Assembly (NCBI GenBank): GCA_027946365.1
Contig: JAPEUQ010000002.1
Coordinates: 3,348,001-3,412,000, forward strand
Reading direction: 5' to 3'
From: Kalmusia sp. IMI 367209
Lineage: Eukaryota; Ascomycota; Dothideomycetes; Pleosporales; Didymosphaeriaceae
Length of the DNA: 64,000 bases
Shown here: positions 48,190 to 60,275 of the stretch, piece by piece
Position numbering within the stretch: position 1 is the stretch's first letter
Layout: every line of letters begins with the position of its first letter
The notes under the pieces: generated by a model
The model's database searches: none
What the model was told of the DNA's origin: nothing
What the model saw: only the letters and a program-made list of their open reading frames with translations
Position numbers and translations under genes: made by a program

Positions 48190-49078
48190 TTACGTTATTA
48201 ATTCGAACGCTGCCACTCTGAGGAGACAAGCCAAAAGTATAAAAACGCATCGTAGGATAACGTCTCCTATGATACACAGACATATGTGGACAGTGTCAAT
48301 GCTTTGAGCTGGCACCGCATGCGGCCTGGCAATATCCACTAAGTTGGTACATTCATCCCATCCGAAACTCACGCCCTGCTCAACGCCGAAGTAATAGGTC
48401 CCGTTATAATACTCATGCTCATAGTATGCCTTCATGCTGTTGACCTCACCCACCGCGCCTTTGACGTCCTCGGTGACAGTGAGGTCTGTCCTATACTTGA
48501 CGGTAACTTCGCCACCGCACTGTGTGAAATTATAAGGTTTGGTACCCGGTGCGAGCGTAGCGTCAAGCGGAATCTCGTGGTTGCCTGTATGCACAGGGCC
48601 TTTGACGTTGATCGTGTCTACCAATTGTCCACTGTCAGCCTGTGTCAATGTGCATGTCAAAAAAGTACGTACCTCCCCACTACCAGGCACATAGTACGTG
48701 AGCTTCCACTGCGCCTTTGTCCCCTCGTCTAGGTTATACGTCGCAAGCATCCTCGTGCCGATCTCACGGATCCACAGCCTCTTCTTGTCGTTGAGACGGA
48801 ACTTGAGAGTGGTCTCACACCACCTAGTTGCGTCGGCATTGGGCACGTTTACCCCGGCCCACATGTTTGGATATGCGACGTGGCGATATTACTGGGTATC
48901 GTCGACGAGCCCATAAAACAGGCGCGTTGTGAACGTCGCCTAGGTTCTCGGTGGGGCAGGCGGGGCCATTGAGAGATTCGATTGAGATACGAGGGAAAGG
49001 ATCAGGCTTGGGGCCGTCTAATGGAAGAGCAGATGCGGTGGCAGCGATGGCGAGAACGGTGGCGAGGTGGGACTTCAT
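48190..49078 (-). CDS. Small secreted protein, apparently frame-disrupted
   Basis: The start at 49078 gives a clear signal peptide (MKSHLATVLAIAATASAL) and then ISIESLNGPACPTENLGDV, a Cys-bearing start of a small secreted fungal protein. Its frame runs on to about 48825 with unlikely sequence. The matching rest, from about 48864, is in another frame (MWAGVNVPNADATRWCETT through GWDECTNLV) and ends at 48190 with a hydrophobic tail. The two halves differ by one base, and the second frame has a TAA just upstream, so no simple intron joins them. It resembles secreted DUF4360-like proteins only loosely; function unknown. It is either an error-containing or a decaying gene. Confidence 0.5.
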
Positions 49079-51834
49079 CGTCTAAAGCCTATGAGATTAG
49101 ATAAATAAGAGGTGATCTAACTCCGAGTGGGATGATGAGAGTGGTGCTTGAACACCGATTGTTTCAGGCTTTTACATGTGGTCCTACCCATGGTTTTCTT
49201 ACTGTATTGTGGGTGAGTAGTGTGGCCGCGATCGAAAGCAAAACGTTACGCAAACTCGCTATACCAAGGCACTGCAGATGTGTTTTGGTGACCATGCACG
49301 GCGCCGGCGCATATGGTTATGTTGATTGAGGCCCATGGTTCTCTGCCGAAGGTTAATCGTTCAACGTTGGCAAGGTCATCTGGAAGATAGTGAAGATATA
49401 CACTCAGTGTGGCTCCAAATTCCAAATCTGCGGTATAATTTAGTCTCTCGCACGAATGGCGAATACGATATGCAATGCATGACTCCTCAATCTCGCCTTC
49501 TGCGCTTACTGACCCTTGCCTCTCAAGAAGCTCCCGCAGATCTGAAATGGGAGTACGATGAAGACGATGGTTACATGGCGGCAACTGTACAAGCGTGCTG
49601 TTATGTCCACGACGTAAGCTTGAGAGGATGAGGGTGGAGGATGAGGGTGGAGGACGAGTGTGACCAGTCGGAGAAAGCTCTACCGTAGCCAGCTTTTGCT
49701 AATTTGTCATGAATGTATAGCTAAGACGAAAAATACTACTTTGCTGTGTATTGTGCAAATTTCTTCGCATTATGCAGAGCATGATAATATAGGCGTTTGA
49801 TCGAATGAAGCTTTGTGTTGCATGTTATACGGGGCTGAAGTGAATCTTCGGGCGATTGCCGAGCGGTGACGGAGATACAACCGGACGCTATTAGAGTCTC
49901 CCAACTCTGCTATAGTCCAGCCTCTCTAAGGCAAGACTTTTAAAGTTCAACAAAGAGAGTAAGAAGACCGAGACCGAAGAAGGCGGGGGACCGATATATT
50001 GATCTTGGCCGGTGTCTCGAAGGACTATATTGCTAATCTCATATTGCGGGGCTGCGCATTATTGATATCCGAGCTGCAGCACCTGTATATATCTGGGAAT
50101 TACAATACCTTGCATATGACGACTAAAGCAGTCAATATCAAAATTGATAAGTCGCCTGAACCTGGGTAGGAAACGCTATGAACATGTTTGAATGGGAGCC
50201 TTTTGTTATGAAGAGTACCTTGGCGTTACTCGCGTAGTCAAAAGAATAAAAATGCTGAAATCTGGAGCACGTTGAGCTTTGCTTGTGGAAGATGTGGTTA
50301 CCACCAAAAATGTCATTCTTGTTTGCGGAAGTGGCTCCGCAAACACCTAGCAGGCTAGAGCATTCTTTATATTTTATGTAAACTAGTCAGATTTTATGGT
50401 AGCTTCTTTTTTAAGTACTCTAATATTCCAATTGTTACTCCACTTTGGTCCTTCAACAATTGCGTCACCATAGAGTCTAATATTGAATCTAGAGCACGCC
50501 ATAAATCAAATTGATCCTAGGTATACAATGAACGCGAAATATATGTGCAGACTTTGCTCTGTAACTCTTCACACATGAACTTGATAACTTGATCCCATCT
50601 ATGTTGGGAATAGGTCGACTAAGAAGATACGGAGTTCGACGCCGTCGTCAACAATGACACAGGTGAATTTGACAACAATCTCATCCTGCACCATTCTAAC
50701 CGGCTTTGCACCTAAGTGAAGTATATCACTTATAGTTGGCTAAATGTGGTTTGGTATAGTTCTGATGTGTACAAGTACAGACTGTGTTAGCTAGTCAGTA
50801 GCATGAACGGTGAGGCCAATGGAATAATGCTAACACAAGCGACTGCTTGAATTATTGGAAAGTCTCCACTATAGGCGTTCGCGCTATCTACTAAGCTAAC
50901 GTTAGAATTTATAGTTCTTCTATACCTAAGCTATCACACCCTAGCTGCCTCATATTATAAACCTACTTATATCATATTGTATTTCTAAATTCAGTTAGTT
51001 ACATGATATTAGCTTTCTACGTCTATGTAAGAGGGACTAGGACGAGTGGGCGGATTGGTTTAGGAATACTAATGAATTTGATGAGAGCTTATCTAGCTAT
51101 TCAAGTAAGAGATTTTTTCTCTTGGTAAAGTTTACGGATTACGTAAAATGAGCCCCAAATTCCTGGCGCAGTCCTTATCTCCTAAGGCTCTGAGCTGAGT
51201 AGTAGTCCTAGGCGGAGCTCCTTTCACCTCTATATACTCCTATTTACCTCGACGTAAGAAGCTTTGTGACAACTTTCCTATTGTGAATAAGTCTTTGGGC
51301 CCACATACACGACGTTTATAGTAGTATATATATCCTAAGAGTAGGAACCTCTTGCTCCTTATCGATATCACTGAGTATTGCCTCTGGCCCTCAGACCACC
51401 GGACCAGGAGCCTCTTATATTATCCACCCCTGATTATTCCTATTGGTCCTCCGCCTGTTCTGGATCCCTGTTTGGTGCGACTGTATGATAACATCAAGAA
51501 TCGTTTCTGGCATAATAATTTGACATTTATTTGCGCTATATTCGGGATATACTTATATATTGCTATATCATAGATGTATAGGGTTGTACTAGAGATGTAT
51601 AGGATTGTACTAGAGATGTATGGGGCTGTACTAGAGTTCCGCGGCTGATGTATGCACTGCGCCACAATTGTCTGTAACGCTAATACTGCATCGATCTCTT
51701 ATCTCACCCAGCCTCCTCCCTAATTCCATAGCAACATAATTCCGTTTCTGACAGCTACATTGCTATATCTCGCATTTTAGACATATCGGCATGATTCACA
51801 GGCATCTCGATCGTATTGCGAACCGGACCAAGAG
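49079..51834. other. A+T-rich 2.7-kb gap with short tandem repeat
   Basis: No supported gene. Frames are short and stop-rich. It contains the 21-bp tandem repeat at 51572-51634. It is probably mobile-element debris, but no termini were recognised. Confidence 0.45.
51572..51634. repeat. Three-copy 21-bp tandem repeat
   Basis: The unit AGATGTATAGGGTTGTACTAG repeats three times at a 21-base period, with one to three changes per copy. Confidence 0.85.
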
Positions 51835-54800
51835 ATGTGCCGCCTCTCACGAGCTTCTGGGGAGCTTCATCGCAACGAGTCACCCAGTGATGCTGACGGC
51901 GCATCAAGACCTCTTGACGATAAGTTGAGTAATAAAGATGCAATAGCACAGCTCTGGTTACCCAACAGCCTGAAACATTACTCACATGCTATCTTCTTGG
52001 CCGCTTTTCTTTCCGTAGCCATTGCGCTGCCAGCCTTGTACGCCACATCAGAGCGGCACCATGGGTTAAGCACCACAGATGTCAAATATCACTATCTTTG
52101 GACGTACGGGCCTACTGCATTGTTCACCCTCATTGCTGTATTCTGGAGCCGATTGGAATGCCGATCCAAGCAGCTTATGCCATGGGTTATAATGCGCAAT
52201 GGCATTGCACCAGCATCGCAGACGGTGCTTCTCGATTATGTCTCTCTCCTTGGGGCGTAACGGCCCTCTTCCAAGCAGTCAAGAACGCTCATTACATGGT
52301 GGTGCTACCGGTGACTGGCAGTTTCCTTCTAAATCTGATGATTATCTTCTCGACGGGTCTATTTGCGATTCAGGAAGTCGGGATAGAGGCTCACGTTCCA
52401 ATCACAATCCTAGAAGCCTTCAACAGCTCTAATTTCGTAATGAATAATACGAATATGAGCCCTTGGGTCACCAGCTATGGGATTCAGTACAAAAACCTCA
52501 GCTATCCATACGGAACCACCGAGCATCATGTTTTCCCTCGTTTCAATGTCTCTGTCACCGCTAAAGCATCGTATAATCGTAGCGATACCCTCAAAACCGA
52601 CGTTGATATTCTCACGTTTGACTTGCCGTGCGAGAAAGCTGACATGGGGTTCAACGAATGGTATAGACCAGATTTCGGATGGTATACGAAGATTGCTCTT
52701 TCCACGCCCACGTGCAACAGAACTTCTGAGGTCAGTGACTTGGCAGGGCCTCTTTTTGGCGAGCCTGGGTACTGGTCAGGATTCAGAATCGATATTTCTG
52801 CATGCGATGGCGGCGATCCCGACACATTGCACGTAAACGCGATTATCCGCAGCGCCAATGGGACCGTAGGTCAACCGGTTCACACTTATAGCAACGAGAC
52901 ATGGCACTACCAATTTGCAGCAATCATGTGCACTCCGATCTACAACATCAGTCGGGCTTTAGTCTCTTATCGTGCTGATGCCGGGAGCGGGAAGCCTGAG
53001 ACGGATGTTACCCTCTCTTCTACGGCGCAAGTCTCAACTTTGGCGGGTGTTACGAGCTCAGACCTCTTGAAAGCGATCTGGGATATATACAAGTTCACTT
53101 TGGTGCAGACATTCTTAGATGACGTAGGTGACGACACGGATTGGTTGAATGACACGACTGTTTTGGAGAGAGTGGTCCGCACTTCTCACAACATTATAGG
53201 CACTCAGATAGCTAAGGAGAAGCTTCTACAGCCCGCTATAATTTCAGCAGAAGGCACCATCAGTAGCATAGAGCATCGTTTATTTGTACGTCGCCTATCT
53301 TTTGGGTTGCTCGAAGCTATCTCGATTGTACTCGCTGGTCTCGTCGTTGGCATGCTACTCCTCCAACCTCCTCGTGTATGCTCGAGAGACCCTGGTCCTA
53401 TCGGGAGTCTAGCAACTATACTTGCTCGAAGTCACGAGCTCATTCACAGCCTTCGGGAACTAGGAGCAGCGAACAATATAGAGCTGAGCCAACGCTTGAA
53501 TGGACTGTCTTATCGTACTGTCCTCGATCGTACACAATCTGGGCGCCCTTCTTTTCGTATATGTCAATTCGGTTCTCCATCATATACCACTTCTGTTCAA
53601 AATATGGAAGATCAGAATGCAGAGCTCAGTTCATCTTCGACGAGAACTTTCAGGGCTACGCCAATCGACTGGTGGCAGCCACTTTCTGCCTCAATATTCG
53701 CCCGTGGTCTGGTCATTTGTTTACCTATCGGAGTAATTATTACTTTGGAGGTTCTATATCGGAAGTCTGTTTCTTCTAATGGGATCGTCGCAGTTCCAAC
53801 AACGGACACCTATGTGCGATACGCATGGGTCTACATTCCCGCCATATTCATGTTTGCTGTCAAAACAGCTTTCGATAGCACCGCATCTACGCTCAAAGTC
53901 TTCCAACCATACTCGGCCCTTCGTAACGGCGGCTGCTTAGCACAAGATAGCCTGCTAAGCAATCAACTTGGCAAGACATCGATACAAAACATCTGGTATG
54001 CCGTTCCGCGAAGGCAGCTTTCTATTGCTGCCATCTCAATCGCCATGCTCCTTGCCCCGTTCCTCACCATCGCTGTGAGTGGTTTGTATACCTTGGAGAT
54101 GACGAATGTGGTCAAGAAGACTATAATTCAACAGCGCGATGTCTGGGCAATTAGTCACAATGTCAATATAGATGCGATCAAGAGGATGGGAGCGAATAAC
54201 CAGAGTTGGATGGAAGATTACCTCCCGGGACTGCAAGTCTATATATTTCCTTTATCAAAAAAAGCATTGCGCCTGTTCCCAAATTTTTCGCTGACTTTTT
54301 GCAGTGTCCTCACCCAGAATTTATCGTACCCGCAATGGACGTACGGAGAATACGCATTCCCAGCCATCGCTCTGCAAGACCTCAAAAATACGAGTACGAG
54401 CCAAAATATTACTGAAAGTGCCACCCTCGCTGAGCGCTCATTGTTGACTGCAACGATTCCCGCCATACGCGGCTACCTCAACTGCTCCAGCGTGCTCCCA
54501 GATGAAGTCGAAATATACTTTGATTACCGAGGCATCAATATCAATATCTCCACCGCCACTACCCCCAATTGTCCCGACTGGGGCAGCAGCTTCTGGTGCA
54601 GCGACTACAAGGTCTCCGGCGATCCATCTCCTCTCAAAGTGGGCGATTATTTCGACTGCTACAGCCAATATATGGGCCACGCCAACCGCACCGACTTTCC
54701 CGAGGACAACTACCCGCCTCAGATTCCCGGCTGTCCGATGCAATGGTTCGCGTATGGGCAACTATCCGCCACCAATCAAACCACCGGCATCAACGTCCTC

Positions 54801-55679
54801 CGCTGCCGTCCTTACATAGCACAACTATCCGTCGAAGTCTCCTTCGTGCTCCCTGATTTTGCAATCGATAACACCAACCCTCCCAAACAGGTTCCTAATA
54901 CCGAGAAAGTCCTCTTCTCAGAATTACTCTCCATAAGCGGGAACACCATCACTGTAGACTCCGCGTCTCCCAGTCTCGTCGAAACCACCCCGTTTCTAAA
55001 CTTCAGCACCTCCGCCGACACAAACGGTTTGGATGTTTGGTTCAAAGCTTTAATCTACGGCACCAACGGCGTCCCTGCTGCGTCCTTGCTCGGCACCGAA
55101 AACATACCCACTTTGATCGAGAACCTCGACCGCGTCTTCGGCGTCTGGATGTCCCAAATTTTCAATTCATACGGCAGGACTGTGACGCCGACGGATGAAA
55201 CGGTCCCTACTTCCCTTCCAACGTACAACGCAACCCTGACGTCCCCGTCTAGTGCTCGCTTGGTACAGAGCCGGGTGGCTACATGCATAGTGCAGGTTTT
55301 GCTGGGAATAATGGCGTTTTGTGCGATCATTGCGTTTTGGAAGCAAGATACGAGGAAAGTGTTGCCGAAGAATCCGGGCTGCATTGCTGCGGTAGCGTCG
55401 TTGCTTGCTGGTTCGAGTTTGCTTAGCGGTCATGATCGTAGGGAGGAGGATGGTGATGAAAGTGGTGGGTTGATATTTTCGCCTGGCGTTGAATTTGGTA
55501 GTGAAAGGGATCTAGCGAAAGTGTTCGGGGGCTGGATGTTTAGTATGGGGTGGTGGGAAAGAAAGGACGAGACGCCGAGGTTTGCAATTGATGTTGGACT
55601 GTATGATGGGAGGGATATTGAGAAATTGAGACAGAACAACGAGGACCCGTCATCTCATTTGAGTAGCCCGAAGAAGTAG
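51835..55679 (+). CDS. Large DUF3433-type membrane protein, two-base frameshift
   Basis: From the ATG at 51835 the frame gives an N-terminal cytosolic part and two hydrophobic segments (AIFLAAFLSVAIALPALYA, PTALFTLIAVFW), then KQLMPWVIMRNG and LLDYVS. The frame then slips by two bases in the TC run at 52241-52248. It continues as PWGVTALFQAVKNAHYM and stays open to 55679. Without the two bases the product is about 1,280 residues. Further membrane segments include PVTGSFLLNLMIIFSTGLF, GLLEAISIVLAGLVVGMLLL and VLLGIMAFCAIIAFW, around large extracytoplasmic regions with many N-glycosylation sites. The repeated layout (two similar halves) fits fungal DUF3433 proteins, whose role is unknown. No introns are needed. 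Confidence 0.85.
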
Positions 55680-56097
55680 CATTCAACAGCCTAGTCAGTA
55701 ATCTAGCATCCAAATCTTTGACAATATTCCTCCTAGAACTTCTTCGTATATCTGTATTTCAAGTCCAGACTATTAAAAACAATCGAGTAGTGTTCTCATT
55801 TGGAGTGTCACCAAATAGACTTCTATAGTTTCAATAGCTAGAATCAGTTGATAAGCCTGATAGAGTTCTCCACCAGAAAATCTCGTGATAGTAGCTATTG
55901 TTGCAAGTTCTGCAGCCTTAGTAAGCTACCTGAGTTTTGGTGTTGTGTGTATGGAGTGGCTAGACAAAGACTAGCGTGACGTTATGTCACGGTAAATAAG
56001 TGCATCTTCGGATCGCGCATCGGAAGCGGCACTCGGAACCTTGTCATGGCCGCCCAAGCTGCATTCCAAAAGACGATTGCTTTCTTTCCACAACACG
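55680..56097. other. Intergenic, 418 bases
   Basis: DUF3433 3' flank and hydrolase promoter. No gene, repeat or RNA seen. Confidence 0.5.
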
Positions 56098-56944
56098 ATG
56101 CCGTTCCTCCAGCTGGGCTACAAGAAAATACACTACACCGACTTGAAGCCGGACAGAGACGATGCTCGCGAAACCCTCATTTTTGTGCACGGCCTGGGAT
56201 CCTCACAGGACTATTACCATGCAGTAGCTTCAGGCCTGCAGGCTCACAATTTCCGATGCATCACCTTCGACAACACCGGGGCGGGGAGATCTCCGTATAC
56301 GCAGATTGAGCAGAGCATCCAAAGCCTTGCTGATGATGTCATTGGGATACTGGACGCGCTGGGAGTGCCGAAAGCCATCGTCGTAGGGCATAGTATGGGC
56401 GGGTGAGTCAGTCTCGGTAGACCTGCATAACATGACTAACCTGGTGCTCAGTATAGTAGGGGCACATCTCGCCGCCGAGCGTAGCGATCGCGTTGTTGCA
56501 GCCATCCTCATTGGCCCGGTGTACCCAAACGAAGGAGTCGTCCCCGTCTTCGAGAAGCGCATACAGACGGTAGAGAGGGAAGGCATGGAGCCTATGGCGA
56601 ACAGCATACCCAACGCAGCCGTGGGCAAGAAGGCTTCATGGCTTACAAAGAGCTTCATCCGCGAGCTGCTTCTAAGCCAGGACCCGGCGGGCTACTGCTC
56701 CAACTGCAGGGTCATCATCAACGCGAAGCCGCCCAACTACGGTAAGATTGCTGTGCCGATATTGATTCTGGCTGGCGATGAGGACAAATCTGCACCGCTA
56801 GAAGGGTGTCAGAGGATGTTCGAGGAGATCGGGACAGGTGAGAAGAAGTTGGAGGTCATGAAGGGCATCGGCCATTGGCACGCACTCGAAGCATTCGAAG
56901 GGGTGGGACAGCAGATACTCTCCTTCTACCACGACATTCAGTGA
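56098..56944 (+). CDS. Alpha/beta hydrolase (enol-lactonase-like)
   Basis: Exons 56098-56402 and 56452-56944 (49-base intron) give 265 residues, the normal size of small alpha/beta hydrolases. The oxyanion HGLGSS lies at about 31-36. The nucleophile elbow VVGHSMGG has Ser about 99 and is split by the intron. An acidic residue is present in LILAGDEDKSAP, and the catalytic His in GIGHWHALEA. There is no signal peptide, so it is probably cytosolic. Overall it resembles 3-oxoadipate enol-lactonase and related esterases, but the substrate cannot be read from sequence. The frame is open upstream to 56041 without an ATG; 56098 is the first. Confidence 0.88.
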
Positions 56945-58362
56945 AACCGTGAGTCCGTTTTTCATCTTGTGGAACGCGAGGCAAGCCCCAAGTCTATGCG
57001 AGTGACCTGCGAAGTAGCCCGCGCCTGACTGGCATTGTCCATACGGATTTGCAGAGGTGGTGGTATTTCCTCGTGATGGCCAGCGGTGGCGGTATTGGAT
57101 ACAGGCTGGCGCCCCTACATTCGTACGGCGTGCATTAGAGGCCTTGGCAAGCTCCCACACATGGTCGCCACGGCGTCTGCGTCAAGTAAGCCGTAAGGCA
57201 AGGGGTGCGTCCTATCGAATGCTCCCGCCACTCACAGCCCACGTTCTCGATCAAAGGTGTTCTGCAATCGTTCCCGAAGGCCCGTCATGTCATCTCCTCG
57301 ACCCGGTTCTACACACATTGTTGCGATTCACCTTCACGCCCTGTCTGCCGCCACGGCATCGGGACGCCATCGTGTCTGGCGCATTGCGAGTCAACTCTAA
57401 GACTGCTAGGGCCCTGCTGCTTGCTTGATAATGCCGGTCGTCGACAGGTGACTTGGCCCGACATCGCTACGCGCCATGATTCGGTCCACGGCGCAGTCTG
57501 TGCGTTTGCGGTGTGAGGTGTGCGGGCGCAGACGAGGCTGCACATTGGTATTCGCACGCCCCCCTTGTCTGCCTTTGGTTTGCTCACAAGGTGCATCACC
57601 AGCCCAGCCAAAATGATGCTCGTTGCTGTTTTTGGGACCTGCCGCTCGCCCCCATCGCAAGCATGTGAAAATCGACATCATGCTCAGCCTCGCCGTGCGA
57701 CCTGAGGCTGCGTCCAGTATTGCCCATATGTAGGCTGCCGTCGCTACCCACACGCTCTGCACTTTTTTATCTTCGTCGACTTTTCCGCTGCGGGTCCGCT
57801 AGACCTTTTGTGCTTCCGAAGCGGATCCCAGCGCTTTCGCATTGAGGCGGTGAACTGCAAAGCGTTTAAACCCACCACTCACTGCACCAACTTCAGAGGT
57901 GCAGTCGCGCATCACCCGCCTCGCGGTCTAGCCGCGGCGACCACTACCCTAGGAGATCTTCGTCTGTGGTTTCCGAAGGCTTGCCATTTATACCGTGTTG
58001 AGGCACCTCCGACAGACCGCACTTTTGGCACCCATCGCCGCTGCTGGTCCCGGCGCTTTGAAATACTCACTGCTGGGCTTGTGTGCACGAAGCATTGCTT
58101 TCTTCCTTTATTCTTGCGAACCTAGTGTGTCGCGCTTAACAAAGACTACTTCTCATATTTGTCCCCAAGGTTCGCATCCCAAAGTGAACCGGCTACTAGT
58201 CTCGGCTCTCCTTTCCCCAGTGGTGACATATGATACTAACGCGTGGTCCAGAACATGCCATCTTGGGTTCAATAACGCTCTTTTCTCGTCGGTCTTCAAC
58301 TTCGAGACCTTTCTTGCCTGATAGGGCCTTACTTTCACATTTATCATATACATGTCACGATC
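56945..58362. other. Intergenic, 1.4 kb, G+C-rich
   Basis: Open frames up to 123 codons occur on both strands but lack motifs, and the best-looking one lacks an ATG. It should contain the promoter of the gene at 58363. Confidence 0.5.
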
Positions 58363-59284
58363 ATGAACCGCAAAGACAGCGCTTTCGACGAAACATTTCG
58401 TCTGGAAGCAAACGATAACAAACTACATAAGATCCGCAGATCCAAGACTGCCTCTAGTCGACACTGGAAGTCTAGACAGCCTCTCCCTGTTGTTGATCCG
58501 AATCTGAACGACCAAACTTCTACCATGTCGACCATACGCCCGTCATCAGAGAAACCCATACCCACGCAGCGCAGATCAGCAGAACCCCGCCGCAAGTCCA
58601 TCACAACAACATCCTCCAACTCAGCAAAGTCCCGCCGACCGGGCCATGGTTCCGCCCCCTCGTCTCGCCGGACATCCTGCACCCTCATCGACCCCTCCCG
58701 ACCCACGCGCCACTACCGGATCAACAGCTCGCAGACCTGTCCCACCCTCAACCGCGACATCGACGACGTGCTGGCCCTTCATTTCCGTTCCTGCACCCTG
58801 TTCCAGAACACCCCATATCAACCGAGCCTCCCAAGCCCCACCATGTCCGCATACGGCTCAAGCGTACCGCCAGCGGAGATTGGCGCCTCGCCAGGACCCC
58901 TGCATCCAAGTGTGCACGAGTCGGACTCGCCGCCTCTAGACGAGAAGGCGAGAGCCGCGGCAGACGTCGAGGATACCACCATGCACTGGATGTCGCCGTC
59001 GACGCGCAAGACGCAGTATGAGAAGATCGACCGTGCGAACAGCGGCCTGGGGGGGTCTTCTACGGCGCTTCGTGCCCAGGTGCGTGTCCGGCTCGAGACC
59101 GCAGAGGTTCTACGAGGAGGAAAAGAGTGACGCGGGGTCGGTGAGGAGGTATCGCATGGACTTGTCGGATGAGGAGGAGGGCGATGCGAAGAGTACATCT
59201 GCGTTGCGGATGCAGCGGAGGAGGCTGGAGAGGTCGACGACGCAGAGGACCGAGGGAAAGGGGAAGCGCTTCGGGTGTTTTTGA
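58363..59284 (+). CDS. Basic Ser/Arg-rich protein of unknown function, one-base frameshift
   Basis: I do not recognise a named domain. The first 140 residues are Ser/Arg/Lys-rich and disordered-looking. A better-ordered C-terminal part begins near MHWMSPSTRKTQYEKIDRAN. After NSGLGG the frame slips at the G7 run 59049-59055. The other frame continues with LLRRFVPRCVSG, KSDAGSVRRYRMDLSDEEE and ends GKRFGCF at 59284. Those segments look like the conserved end of the protein, so six G would be the coding form, giving about 306 residues. As it stands the first frame stops at 59130. Nuclear or cytosolic; no membrane segment or signal peptide. Confidence 0.65.
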
Positions 59285-59893
59285 GGGGGTGGGGGATGAA
59301 GGGTGATGCGATGACGATTGACACGGCTTTGCTTTTTTCCCGCGCGGCATTGATGGCGTTTACGATACCCATGGTACGTTGCTTGTTGCTTTGAGATGGA
59401 TGCATGATACCTTGATGGTTGATTTGAATGTTTAATATGCTAGAGTTATATACATACATCGTCTTATCTTGGTGATAAGAAGCTTTCAATATGAATATAT
59501 TTGCTTTCGCAGATTTGTATCCCTGGCGTGAGGTTCAGCTCACGACGTCACACTGATATGGGATGCTATGAGGTCGTTGCTCTCAAAGAAACCCATGCAA
59601 CATAGTGGAGTAGAACGTCTTGCTTTGATGCCAATATGTACAAAGAAATCTCGAAATTAATCGAATATGCCGCATCGCTATCTATCATCACTGAGCGAGC
59701 ACTTCAGATCTCGCCACCACCACTCCAACCTCGTCGAGAGCTTGTACCAGTCCTACCCATACACAAGAACAAACCATGAACTTCTACAGCAGCACTTTAT
59801 CCCAAAATGCATGATGCGAACACAGTGTACAACAGCATCTTTCCCGCTTCGCTATGTTATTCAATACGTCGTAACATCGTGCGCTCGATCGAC
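59285..59893. other. Intergenic, convergent 3' ends
   Basis: 609 bases between convergent genes. No gene or repeat found. Confidence 0.5.
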
Positions 59894-60275
59894 CTATAGC
59901 TTCGCCTCCTCCTTGACATCTCCAACCTTGAGCTTGGGCCCATACTTCTTCAGCACGCTCTCGTTATGGTACTAGCAACCCCGGTCAGCATCATCTCCCA
60001 ATCCACACAAACAGCCCATCACGCCTGCAAGCCTAGAACACTTTTCCTGGGCTTGCTTGCCTGGTGGGTAATAGGGAGCAGGATCGACAATCTCATACCT
60101 TCCAGAACTGTTTGCTCGCGTCTTTGCCCCCGACCCTCTTCAGTATCTTCGCGCCGCCGGGATGCTCGTCTACGAATTCCTTCAGCGCGTATACGCCCCC
60201 GTCGATTATAATGTAGAGTCCCTGCTCGACGTCCTTGTGCTCGGCGACCTGCTTCGTTGTGAAAGACTCGGACAT
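59894..60275 (-). CDS. Minimal cytochrome b5-like haem-binding protein
   Basis: Exons 60275-60099 and 59971-59894 (127-base intron) give only 84 residues, a bare cytochrome b5 domain. The first haem His is in DEHPGGAKIL (about 38) and the second in FWKYHNES (about 61), just after the splice. GGKDASKQF matches the GxDAT..F region. It has no C-terminal membrane anchor, unlike microsomal b5, so it is probably soluble. Electron donor and acceptor are not apparent. Confidence 0.88.

Noticed and set aside
49246..49584. 112-codon minus-strand frame near the secreted-protein gene
   Set aside because: No signal peptide, no motif, and an equally long frame runs on the opposite strand.
57995..58321. 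108-codon plus-strand frame with hydrophobic stretches
   Set aside because: It begins with GTG, has no ATG at the start, no motif, and lies in the promoter of the next gene.
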